From: Anaerolineales bacterium
GTDB lineage: Bacteria > Chloroflexota > Anaerolineae > Anaerolineales > Villigracilaceae
Assembly (NCBI GenBank): GCA_029933275.1
Contig: JAOZOM010000024.1
Coordinates: 1-14,393, forward strand
Direction of reading: 5' to 3'
Length of the DNA stretch: 14,393 nucleotides
The translations under genes and the position numbers were made by a program. Shown in pieces: positions 7,248 through 14,038 of the stretch. The notes under the pieces were generated by a model that was not told where the DNA came from, ran no database searches, and was given only the letters and a program-made list of their open reading frames with translations. Numbering within the stretch: position 1 is the first letter of the stretch; the number at the start of each line of letters is the position of its first letter.

Positions 7248-8459
7248 ATGAGCAATAAAGTTTTGATTGAAGTGGAAGAAAAAGCCTCCCCCGGGATTAT
7301 CAAATTGCTAACGTTGGGGCGAAAAAAGAAATTCGTCACTTTTGACGATATTTTGAATGTATTCCCCTCTGCAGAGCAAGATGTGGCGCAACTTGAAGAG
7401 GCGTTTGCTTCTTTATTGAGTGCGGGAATTCCTTTTATTGAAGACGCTACTTTACCCGGTCCTTCTGATGATGAATTGGATAAGACAACGGAAGAGGAAG
7501 ATAAGGAAAAAATCGACCAGAATGTCTCTGAGGATTATTTGGCAAATATCGACACCAAAGACACGATTGGTTTGTACCTTAAAGAGGTGAGCCGCGTGCC
7601 GCTTCTGACCGCAGAGGAAGAGGTGGAATTAGCCCAGCGTATCGAGCGTGGACGTATGGCGCGTGAAGAACTGGCAAGAGGGCGCGTGAGCCTGATCCGC
7701 CGCACCGAGTTACGCCGATTGATTGAAGATGGTTGGGCGGCTCGTGAACATCTGATTACCGCGAATTCCCGTTTGGTGATTTCTGTCGCTAAAAAATATA
7801 TGGGACGAGGCGTGCCTTTTCTCGATTTAATCCAAGAGGGGAATATCGGCTTAATTCGGGCTACCAAAAAATTTGATTATCGGCGTGGACATAAATTCAG
7901 CACCTACGCAACTTGGTGGATTCGCCAAGCTGTGACGCGCGCGATTGCCGATCAGGGGCGCACGATTCGCGTTCCCGTTCACATGGGCGACCAAATTAAC
8001 AAATTGCTTCGTGTTCAGCATCAACTCACCCAAAAGTTGGGACGCGCTCCCTCTGTGGAGGAATTGGCAGAGGCTCTCGAAGTGCCTCCTAAAAAAGTGG
8101 AACATATGATTCAGGTGGCACGCCGTCCGCTTTCTCTGGAACTGCCGACCGATAACGAAGAAGATTCTGTCTTGGGCGATTTCATCGAAGACCAAGATTC
8201 CCCTCCCCCAGATGATACGGCAACGCATCATCTCCTCCAAGATCATCTCGTTGAAGTGATGGAGAATCTCCCTCCGCGCGAAGTTCGCATTTTGCAATTG
8301 CGCTACGGGATTTTGGATGGGCAAGCCTATACCCTCGAAGAAGTCGGGCGCAAAATGGGCGTGACGCGCGAACGCGTTCGCCAAATCGAAGCCCAAGCCC
8401 TAAGCCGCTTGCGGCACCCCTCCGTGCGGCGCAAACTGCGCGATTATTTGGGGGAGTGA
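7248..8459 (+). CDS. rpoD: RNA polymerase primary sigma factor (RpoD/SigA)
   Basis: A 403-residue sigma-70 family protein with the domain order of a primary sigma factor. A region 1.1-like acidic domain spans about residues 14-66 ('SPGIIKLL...FVTFDDILNVFP'), followed by an acidic linker (67-100). Region 1.2 is at about 105-135 ('DTIGLYLKEVSRVPLLTAEEEVELAQRIE'). Region 2 includes 'NSRLVISVAKKYMGRGVPFLDLIQEGN' (173-199), 'KFDYRRGHKFSTYATWWIRQA' (208-228, the promoter-melting and -10-recognition segment) and 'RTIRVPVHM' (238-246). Region 3 covers about 247-325, and region 4 includes 'LPPREVRILQLRYG' and the -35-binding helix-turn-helix 'TLEEVGRKMGVTRERVRQIEAQAL' (362-385). Length fits SigA-type factors lacking the long insert of E. 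coli RpoD. It directs core RNA polymerase to housekeeping promoters. It has its own promoter and a terminator just after the stop. Confidence 0.95.
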   Translation: MSNKVLIEVEEKASPGIIKLLTLGRKKKFVTFDDILNVFPSAEQDVAQLEEAFASLLSAGIPFIEDATLPGPSDDELDKTTEEEDKEKIDQNVSEDYLANIDTKDTIGLYLKEVSRVPLLTAEEEVELAQRIERGRMAREELARGRVSLIRRTELRRLIEDGWAAREHLITANSRLVISVAKKYMGRGVPFLDLIQEGNIGLIRATKKFDYRRGHKFSTYATWWIRQAVTRAIADQGRTIRVPVHMGDQINKLLRVQHQLTQKLGRAPSVEELAEALEVPPKKVEHMIQVARRPLSLELPTDNEEDSVLGDFIEDQDSPPPDDTATHHLLQDHLVEVMENLPPREVRILQLRYGILDGQAYTLEEVGRKMGVTRERVRQIEAQALSRLRHPSVRRKLRDYLGE

Positions 8460-8478
8460 GCAGTAGACCTGTAGACTA

Positions 8479-8517
8479 AAAATATCCTCGCTTTTTTGAG
8501 TGGGGATATTTTCTTTT
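8479..8517 (+). terminator. intrinsic terminator after rpoD
   Basis: A 15-bp stem, arms 8479-8493 and 8498-8512, starting AAAATATCC, with three G-T wobbles near the loop and a TTTT loop. The 3' arm ends in TTTT and is followed by CTTTT. It lies 20 bases after the rpoD stop codon. Confidence 0.8.
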
Positions 8518-8521
8518 AAGA

Positions 8522-8527
8522 TACAAT
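8522..8527 (+). promoter_or_regulatory. weak -10-like element before the first membrane protein gene
   Basis: TACAAT (8522-8527) matches the -10 consensus at five of six positions. No good -35 is present at the usual distance: TTGAGT at 8496-8501 would leave a 20-base spacer and lies inside the terminator stem. A start near 8534 would leave a short leader of about 23 nt before ATG 8557. Low confidence. Confidence 0.3.
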
Positions 8528-8556
8528 AAAGTCATATCCCCCTTTTGTATTCTTTC

Positions 8557-10026
8557 ATGGATTCTAATGGAATGAAAAAACCATCCTTCGACTCTCTTTT
8601 TATCGCCGTAGCTCTCCTTCTCGTCTTCATTCTCCTCACGCGCACGCCGATAGATGCCGATCAATGGTGGCATCTCCGTTCGGGAGAAGAAATGGTCACG
8701 CAGGGGCAAATCCTTCTAAAAGATATTTTCTCTTACACCCGCTACGGCGCAGATTGGGTGAACGCGTTTTGGCTTTCGGATATTCTCCTCTATCTGACCT
8801 TCAAAACAGGGAGCTACTTTGCCCTCGCTGGTTTTGTCTCGTTTATGGGCGTTGCCACTTTTTACCTTGCTCAAAAGCAAATTTCCGCCCCTGCCTTCCT
8901 AAAAGCTCTCCTCATTATTCTCGCCGCCCTCACCGCCGCGCCGATTTGGACTCCCCGCCCGCAACTTTTCTCATTTTTTCTTCTCGCTCTTCTCGATTAT
9001 TGGCTCTTTTCCTTAAAAAATAAATTCGATAAATCTTATTGGCTCCTTATTCCGCTTTTTGCGCTCTGGGCAAACCTACATGGCGGTTATATTTGGGGGA
9101 TTCTCCTCTTGATTGCCTTTTTAGTTGGCGAAACCTTCGAAAATTGGTTTGGGGATGCCAAAAAAGCCCTCCCATTTCCTGTACTCAAGAAATTGTTCCT
9201 TTTCACCATTCTCGCTTTTTTCGCTGTCCTCCTTAATCCAAATACGTTTGAGCTTTGGCGGCTTCCTTTTCACACCCTCGATGTTTCCCTCAGCATCCAA
9301 GAATGGCATTCGCCCGACTTTCACCAAATCAGCTTTCATCCCATGCTCTGGATGCTCTTTCTGCTCATTTTTTCGCTCGGAGCCTCTAGCAGAAAACTCT
9401 CGTATAGCAATCTCTTCAAAGTTTTGGGATTTTCCTATCTCACTTTCATTTCACAGCGGAATGTTGCCCCTTTTGCGATTATTCTCTTCCCGATTTTAGG
9501 AAATCAACTTTCTTTTCTCTGGGATGAAGACCTCGCGCCGCGCGTGTTTCAACTTGCTCGGCACGAAAAAGCAGATTCTACCCCTCAACAACTTCCGTTA
9601 AAATTAACGCGTCTCCTCAACGGGATTCTCATCTCGCTCATCCTCCTCGCCGCATTGGGAAATCTCTACCTCCTCACCCGTCCGGCGATGGTGGATAAAA
9701 ATTATCCAGTCGCCGCATTGCAGTGGATTAAAGAGAATCAGCCCGAGGGCGCACTTTTCAATTCCTATAATTGGGGTGGTTACCTGATTTGGAACCTGCG
9801 CGAATATCCCGTTTTCATTGATGGACGCGCCGATCTCTACGGCGAGGAACTGATTGGTCAGTGGAAGCAAGTTACGGCTGGGGGCGAAGCAGCGCAGCAA
9901 ATCCTAGATGAGTGGGATGTGCATCTCATCCTCCTAGAGCCGAGTTGGAGGGTTATTGATGAATTATCGCAACATGGTTGGGAACTTCTTTACGAAGATG
10001 AAATGAGTGTGGTATATGGAAAATAG
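8557..10026 (+). CDS. polytopic membrane protein, GT-C glycosyltransferase-like
   Basis: A 489-residue protein with about 9-11 hydrophobic helices. After the first helix it has 'PIDADQWWHLRSGEEMVTQG' (about residues 28-47), an acidic pair in the first outer loop that is typical of GT-C enzymes, which transfer sugars from lipid-linked donors on the outer face of the membrane. Further landmarks are 'TPRPQLFSFFLLALLDYW', 'ALWANLHGGYIWGI' and a C-terminal soluble part with 'NSYNWGGYLIWNLREYPVFIDGRADLYGEEL'. This set recurs in uncharacterised large membrane proteins of Chloroflexota and other phyla; substrate and activity are unknown. ATG 8557 is preferred over an in-frame TTG at 8545; ATG 8572 is a second possible start, and neither has a strong ribosome binding site. 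The gene overlaps the next by 11 bases, so the two are probably cotranscribed and may act together. Confidence 0.7.
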   Translation: MDSNGMKKPSFDSLFIAVALLLVFILLTRTPIDADQWWHLRSGEEMVTQGQILLKDIFSYTRYGADWVNAFWLSDILLYLTFKTGSYFALAGFVSFMGVATFYLAQKQISAPAFLKALLIILAALTAAPIWTPRPQLFSFFLLALLDYWLFSLKNKFDKSYWLLIPLFALWANLHGGYIWGILLLIAFLVGETFENWFGDAKKALPFPVLKKLFLFTILAFFAVLLNPNTFELWRLPFHTLDVSLSIQEWHSPDFHQISFHPMLWMLFLLIFSLGASSRKLSYSNLFKVLGFSYLTFISQRNVAPFAIILFPILGNQLSFLWDEDLAPRVFQLARHEKADSTPQQLPLKLTRLLNGILISLILLAALGNLYLLTRPAMVDKNYPVAALQWIKENQPEGALFNSYNWGGYLIWNLREYPVFIDGRADLYGEELIGQWKQVTAGGEAAQQILDEWDVHLILLEPSWRVIDELSQHGWELLYEDEMSVVYGK

Positions 10027-12019
10027 AAAGAGTATTTGGAAAATTCTGTTTTTTGTGTGGATGCTTTTTATATTAGCAGCTTTTTATGTTGTTCAGAAGC
10101 CCGTTTTTTTTCAATATATAGATGCTTTTACACAAACGGTTGCTTCTTTTGGACTATTTATACTTCTTATTGTAAATTCCTTTAGCATTGGTATTCTTTT
10201 TTTATCATGGATTCAAGATAGCCATATAAGGCTTTTACTTGGTTCTATTTTAGGACTTGGTTTTTTAGGAATACTTGGCTTTCTCTTTGCTTCTGTAGGG
10301 GTAACACACCCCTTTTTCATACTAGGGGTGCAAGGTTTGTTTTTTAGTGCCTTACTGATAAAAAAGAAATTACCGATAGCTGAATTTATTAAGTTTTTCC
10401 GAATGCTTGCGAAAGCAACAAAGGAAGCACCAAAAGGAGTTTTATTTTCCATACTCATAATGACGGGATTTTCTTTTCTTCTCACATTTACCCCCCCCGT
10501 AGACTCCTTTGATGCTTTGTTATACCATTTAACCGTTCCTGCTTTATGGATACGGGACGGTGGGTTGCGAGCTTATAATATGCCCCCCTATTGGTTCCCA
10601 TCATTAGTAGAAGGGGCTTATTTTTGGGGAGTAGCGTGCAAAAATGATATTGTGCCACAAATGTTGCATTTTTCTTGGGCTTCGCTTTCGCTACTAATCA
10701 CATGGTTTTGGACACGCCAGATAGCAAATGAAAAACTTGCTTGGTGGTCAGTTGCACTTGTTTTTTCAATGCCCTCTTTTCCTTGGGTAGCTTCGTGGGC
10801 TTATACTGATTTTGCTCTTGCGAGTTTTTCCTTAGGCGTATTCTATTCACTCTGGTATGGGAAAGTTATCAAGGATGATCGTTTTCTCTATTTAGGTGCG
10901 GTTTTCGCGGGCTTGGCGATGGGTGTTAAATACACATCGTTTATTGTACCTATAGGAGCGGGGCTTCTTTTATTTATTTGGGGAAAAGATAATTACTCAA
11001 GACTTTTCAAGCAGCTTATTCATTTTTCTCTTGTCTCTGTAGCAGTTGGTGGTATATGGTATCTCCGAAATTGGATACTCATGGGGAATCCTGTTTACCC
11101 CTTTGTTTTTGGAGGGCACTATTGGGATATATTTCGCGCAAACTGGTATGCAGAAGTAGGTACGGGAATAGGATGGTCTCTCAAAGAATGGGCATTACTG
11201 CCTCTTAGTATAACTTTGGGAGTTCGGGATGCCACCTTCTTTGATGGGAGGATTGGGCCTCTCTTTCTGTTTTTTTTACCTTTTATTCCAATCGTTTATA
11301 AGCAATTTTCAACCGAAGATAAGGCAAAAAAAAGTGCATTAACAGCAATTGGTATTTTTTCAGGCTTAAGTTTTATTTTTTGGGCTTTCGGAGTTTCAAG
11401 TACACAGGCCCTTTGGCAGGCACGCTTGCTTTTCCCCGCTCTAATTTTACTTTCTATACCGTTGTCACTAGGAATAGCCATCATTGAGAAACATGATAAC
11501 AAGGCTCTAAAGTTAAGTTTTATCGTAAAGACAGTAATTACAATCGTATTATTTGTAAACCTTATTGATTTGGGAATGAATGTAATTCGTCGAAATCCTC
11601 TTTCACTTATCTTGGGAATAGAAACAAAACAGTCTTATATTGAAAACCGACAGCCAGCTTACGCTGCCACCATTAAATTAGTAAATACGACGCCAGAAAA
11701 CGCCTATATTTATTTTTTATTTGAGCCCAGAAGCTATTGGATGCCGCGCAAGGTTTTCCCTGACACCTTGCTTGATAATCTTCCACATGATATTTTCTCA
11801 TATGAAAATGCGGCAGAAATTATACATTTTTGGCAAGAACAAGGATATTCTCACGTTTTATTATCTAGACGTGGCGCGGATTTCATTATCACCAATAAGG
11901 CTCTCTCATTAGATAGGATGGAAGCAATTCTTGCCGAATTGGAAGAAGAGCTTATTTTTTTTGGAGAAACAGAAAATTCTGCTTACATCTTATATGAGAT
12001 TCCTAAAAGTGAAAATTGA
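10016..12019 (+). CDS. large polytopic membrane protein, GT-C (GT39/ArnT-like) glycosyltransferase candidate
   Basis: A 667-residue protein with about 12-14 hydrophobic helices and a C-terminal soluble domain of about 130 residues. The first large outer loop reads 'PPVDSFDALLYHLTVPALWIRDGG' (about 160-183), followed by 'YNMPPYWFPSLVEGAYFWG'. This 'D..D.L.YH...P' arrangement is typical of bacterial GT-C membrane proteins related to dolichyl-phosphate-mannose mannosyltransferases and ArnT. Further on, 'GAVFAGLAMGVKYTSFIVPI' matches the 'G...Gla...K...' pattern of the same superfamily. The acceptor and sugar are unknown. ATG 10016 is chosen over GTG 10007, which adds only three residues; both overlap the upstream gene. 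Codon use is clearly richer in A and T than in the preceding gene, suggesting a different origin or weaker selection. A perfect ribosome binding site follows right after its stop, leading into a gene remnant. Confidence 0.68.
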   Translation: MENRKSIWKILFFVWMLFILAAFYVVQKPVFFQYIDAFTQTVASFGLFILLIVNSFSIGILFLSWIQDSHIRLLLGSILGLGFLGILGFLFASVGVTHPFFILGVQGLFFSALLIKKKLPIAEFIKFFRMLAKATKEAPKGVLFSILIMTGFSFLLTFTPPVDSFDALLYHLTVPALWIRDGGLRAYNMPPYWFPSLVEGAYFWGVACKNDIVPQMLHFSWASLSLLITWFWTRQIANEKLAWWSVALVFSMPSFPWVASWAYTDFALASFSLGVFYSLWYGKVIKDDRFLYLGAVFAGLAMGVKYTSFIVPIGAGLLLFIWGKDNYSRLFKQLIHFSLVSVAVGGIWYLRNWILMGNPVYPFVFGGHYWDIFRANWYAEVGTGIGWSLKEWALLPLSITLGVRDATFFDGRIGPLFLFFLPFIPIVYKQFSTEDKAKKSALTAIGIFSGLSFIFWAFGVSSTQALWQARLLFPALILLSIPLSLGIAIIEKHDNKALKLSFIVKTVITIVLFVNLIDLGMNVIRRNPLSLILGIETKQSYIENRQPAYAATIKLVNTTPENAYIYFLFEPRSYWMPRKVFPDTLLDNLPHDIFSYENAAEIIHFWQEQGYSHVLLSRRGADFIITNKALSLDRMEAILAELEEELIFFGETENSAYILYEIPKSEN

Positions 12020-12031
12020 AAGGAGCATACC

Positions 12032-12100
12032 ATGCCCGAACTACTTTGCCAGCAAGATAGCTATTTGAAAGCACATCAACATTATAAAAAGAAATTGTGA
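12032..12100 (+). pseudogene. 22-residue remnant resembling the start of an alanyl-tRNA editing (AlaX-type) protein
   Basis: Immediately after the preceding stop, AAAGGAG (12019-12025) stands six bases before an ATG, the best ribosome binding site in this part of the window. The reading frame gives 22 residues, MPELLCQQDSYLK followed by AHQHYKKKL and a stop. The first 13 residues resemble the N-terminus of bacterial AlaX-type editing proteins ('m.eLly..DSYLkeFeA.V'), after which the similarity ends abruptly. No continuation is seen in any frame of the next 400 bases. The simplest reading is a gene whose body was deleted, leaving its translation start. It could also be a genuine small peptide or a coincidence. 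The family resemblance is from memory. Confidence 0.4.
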
Positions 12101-12250
12101 TATTGGTTATCCATAGATGTTTAGTTTTTGTGCCAGTGGATTTTTCTTGCACACATTCAGTAATATTGAGATAATGTACTTCTTTTTCCCCTTAATAATC
12201 ATCTAGAAATAAATTCCTAAGGATTCACCATATATGCCCTACAGGGTACA

Positions 12251-12337
12251 AAGTCACAAAGGTCACGAAGAATTCTTTTGCGACACTTTGCCTGCACTGT
12301 GTGCAAGCACACGTGTATTCTCCGTGTTTCTGTGGTG
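12251..12337. repeat. imperfect inverted repeat, degenerate intergenic element
   Basis: The left arm (12251-12275) contains CACAAAGGTCACGAAGAATT. The right arm (12315-12337) read on the - strand gives CACCACAGAAACACGGAGAA and continues into TAC. The two align as a diverged pair of about 22 bases. Between them lies a short perfect hairpin GTGTGC-AA-GCACAC (12299-12312). Both arms resemble the 'CACCACAAAGACACGAAG' type of tandem-like intergenic sequence seen in many environmental genomes, whose function is unknown. Confidence 0.5.
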
Positions 12338-12420
12338 CGCTTTTCGAGAAGTTGTTTTTAGATGTCCACTTAGGTTTGTCCTAAAATAACAAGTGCCGGA
12401 TTAACTGTCAATCTCCACGG

Positions 12421-12466
12421 ATTTACGCTAATTTAAAAAACATATTTAGCGAAGATTAGTGTAAAT
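12421..12466. repeat. 12-bp hairpin, degenerate repeat
   Basis: ATTTACGCTAAT (12421-12432) pairs with ATTAGTGTAAAT (12455-12466) at all twelve positions, one as G-U, around a 22-base AT-rich loop that itself holds TTAGCGAAGATT, a variant of the same words. It lies 34 bases beyond the 3' end of the deformylase gene, but no T-run follows on the - strand, so it is not a standard terminator. Confidence 0.5.
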
Positions 12467-12499
12467 TAGCAGTTTGAAAATGCCTGTCTAAAGAAATAT

Positions 12500-13024
12500 T
12501 TATACTTGATTTGCAAACTCTGATTGATCGAGCAAATGTCGTTGGCTTTGAAGGGCAAAGGAACTTCCATCAATAGCGCGCATTGTCGCTAAAATGCCAT
12601 GCAAATGGTCAATCTCGTGTTGGAGAAGTTCAGCTTCTGCGTTATCAATGATGCGAGAAATTTCTTTTCCGTCTTTATCCATATAACTAATGCGGCAAGT
12701 TTTGTGCCGTTTCACTTTGACCAAAATATCAGGGAAACTCATGCAGTCATCCCATAATTCCATTTTCTCTTCACTGAAGTCGCTAAGCGTTGGATTAATG
12801 AGCAACTCTGGCTGATTGAATTCCATATAAACGATTTCTTTCATTACACCAATCTGCGGAGCCGCAATAGAACGCCCCCAACCATGTTCTTTTCTAAACG
12901 CCGCCATCGTATCGCGTAAATCTTCGCCGACAGATTTGGCATATTCCAGTTCTGATTTGCCAACAAGCTCAGATTTTTCAAGAAGTTGGGGGTTTCCAAG
13001 TAGTAATATCTCGCGAATTGCCAT
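12500..13024 (-). CDS. def: peptide deformylase, divergent motif variant
   Basis: A 174-residue metalloenzyme of the peptide deformylase family, which removes the N-formyl group from new proteins. Motif III is intact: QHEIDHLHG at 135-143 gives metal ligands His136 and His140 and catalytic Glu137. Motif II has the ligand Cys94, but the usual EGCLS reads D92-D93-C94-M95-S96. Motif I, usually GxGLAAPQ, reads G50-R-S52-I53-A-A-P-Q57. All metal and catalytic residues are therefore present, while flanking glycines are replaced. The length is normal. ATG 13024 is preceded by AGGA at a good distance. The gene lies 35 bases downstream of the cation transporter gene on the same strand and is probably cotranscribed. 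It is either a second, specialised deformylase or a lineage-specific version; the latter cannot be excluded from this window. Confidence 0.82.
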   Translation of the reverse strand: MAIREILLLGNPQLLEKSELVGKSELEYAKSVGEDLRDTMAAFRKEHGWGRSIAAPQIGVMKEIVYMEFNQPELLINPTLSDFSEEKMELWDDCMSFPDILVKVKRHKTCRISYMDKDGKEISRIIDNAEAELLQHEIDHLHGILATMRAIDGSSFALQSQRHLLDQSEFANQV

Positions 13025-13059
13025 TTTTTTCCTAAGATACCAAATATCGAATTTCGTTC

Positions 13060-13962
13060 TTACCTATCCAAACAAATATCCTCATGCGAAATCTCATCTT
13101 CGATTGGCTCAAGATGTGTGAATGCAACAGAATTCTGCACCACCGCGCGGATATCCGCTTCGATATCTTCGGCAAATTGATGGGCATCATGCACCGTCCA
13201 TGCGCCGGGGACGAGGACATGCACCGAGATAAAATGCCGCGATCCCGCCTGCCGCGTGCGTAGGGCGTGGAAGTCAATTTTATGCTCGTCGCGATATTTA
13301 TCTAACACCTCTTCAACGGCTTGCATCTCTTCTTTTGAGAGCGAGGCATCCATTAATCCATCCACCGAGCGGCGGATGAGTTGTACTGCCGTTTTCACGA
13401 TATTAGCTGAAACAACGAGAGCAATTATCGGGTCAAGAATGATCCAGCCGGTTAGCGCAACCGCGCCAACGCCAACGACAACGCCTATAGAAGTCCAAAC
13501 ATCGGTCATCAGATGATGCGAATCCGCTTCGAGGGTGATAGAACTGTATTCTTTGCCTGCTTTGGCTAAAATTCTAGCAACTGTAAAGTTGACGATTGTC
13601 GCAACCATCGAAATCGCTAGACCAATCCCCACCTGCTCAATTTCGCGGGGATTAAAAATCCGCTCAATTGCGGTGAACGCAATCCCACCCGCTGCAACAA
13701 AAATTAGCACGCCCTCAACATTGCTCGAAAAATACTCCGCTTTGCCATGACCGTAAGCGTGGCTATCATCGGGAGGGCGCGCGGCGATAGTGAGCATAGT
13801 CAATGCCATAACCGCGGCGAGCAAATTGACGATGGACTCTATCGCATCCGAGAGTAAGCCGACTGAGCCTGTGAACAGATACGCACCCGCCTTGAGCGAG
13901 ATTGTGGTCACAGCCGCGGCAATGGAGAGCCAAGCGTAGCGAGTAAGAGATGGACGATTCAT
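13060..13962 (-). CDS. cation diffusion facilitator (CDF) family metal transporter
   Basis: A 300-residue membrane protein with six helices (about 10-31, 37-60, 82-100, 112-132, 153-173, 175-192) and a cytosolic C-terminal domain (about 205-295), the normal CDF plan and length. It exports divalent metal ions in exchange for protons, usually as a dimer. Helix 2 has 'SVGLLSDAIESIVN' with Asp39; the position four residues on, an Asp in zinc-type YiiP, is Ser43 next to Glu42. Helix 5 has H150-x-x-x-D154 ('HHLMTD'), matching the other half of the site. 'DDSHAYGHGKAEYFSS' (65-80) is the conserved loop before helix 3. The metal is uncertain. ATG 13962 is chosen because it begins right before helix 1 with AAGG upstream; a longer frame to 14124 would add 54 residues that overlap the T-box leader on the other strand and resemble no CDF protein. 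Confidence 0.88.
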   Translation of the reverse strand: MNRPSLTRYAWLSIAAAVTTISLKAGAYLFTGSVGLLSDAIESIVNLLAAVMALTMLTIAARPPDDSHAYGHGKAEYFSSNVEGVLIFVAAGGIAFTAIERIFNPREIEQVGIGLAISMVATIVNFTVARILAKAGKEYSSITLEADSHHLMTDVWTSIGVVVGVGAVALTGWIILDPIIALVVSANIVKTAVQLIRRSVDGLMDASLSKEEMQAVEEVLDKYRDEHKIDFHALRTRQAGSRHFISVHVLVPGAWTVHDAHQFAEDIEADIRAVVQNSVAFTHLEPIEDEISHEDICLDR

Positions 13963-13971
13963 AATGCCTTG

Positions 13972-13977
13972 ATTATA
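13972..13977 (-). promoter_or_regulatory. -10 element of the CDF-deformylase operon
   Basis: A perfect TATAAT on the - strand, 9 bases before the CDF start codon. There is no recognisable -35 at 16-18 bases. Transcription would begin near 13965, only about three bases before the ATG, making the transcript nearly leaderless. The AAGG at 13969-13966 would then be outside the mRNA, so either the promoter or the ribosome binding site is not used as it appears. Confidence 0.35.
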
Positions 13978-14002
13978 TCTTGAAAAAAGCGGCGTTTTCC
14001 TC

Positions 14003-14032
14003 TTGACGGATTTCCAAGAATCGTGATATAAA
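14003..14032 (+). promoter_or_regulatory. extended -10 promoter of the T-box leader
   Basis: TTGACG (14003-14008), an 18-base spacer and TATAAA (14027-14032) with an extended -10 TGa at 14024-14026. The start point would be near 14039. It runs divergently from the CDF gene, which begins about 40 bases away. Confidence 0.7.
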
Positions 14033-14038
14033 ACCCGA

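Larger units (their letters stand above)
12101..12499. other. non-coding region with degenerate inverted repeats
   Basis: About 400 bases with no supported gene on either strand. It holds two kinds of imperfect inverted repeat (12251-12337 and 12421-12466, listed separately) and a small TGTGC/GCACA pair near 12130-12155. No promoter, tRNA or transposase fragment is seen. Confidence 0.6.

Noticed and set aside
7535..8396. Long - strand frames opposite rpoD
   Set aside because: They are antisense shadows of a highly conserved gene with no coding features of their own.
8545..8556. TTG start for the first GT-C-like gene
   Set aside because: An ATG follows four codons later, and the TTG has no ribosome binding site.
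12020..12499. Insertion sequence or tRNA in the non-coding region
   Set aside because: No transposase fragment, no cloverleaf and no direct target duplication could be found; only degenerate inverted repeats are present.
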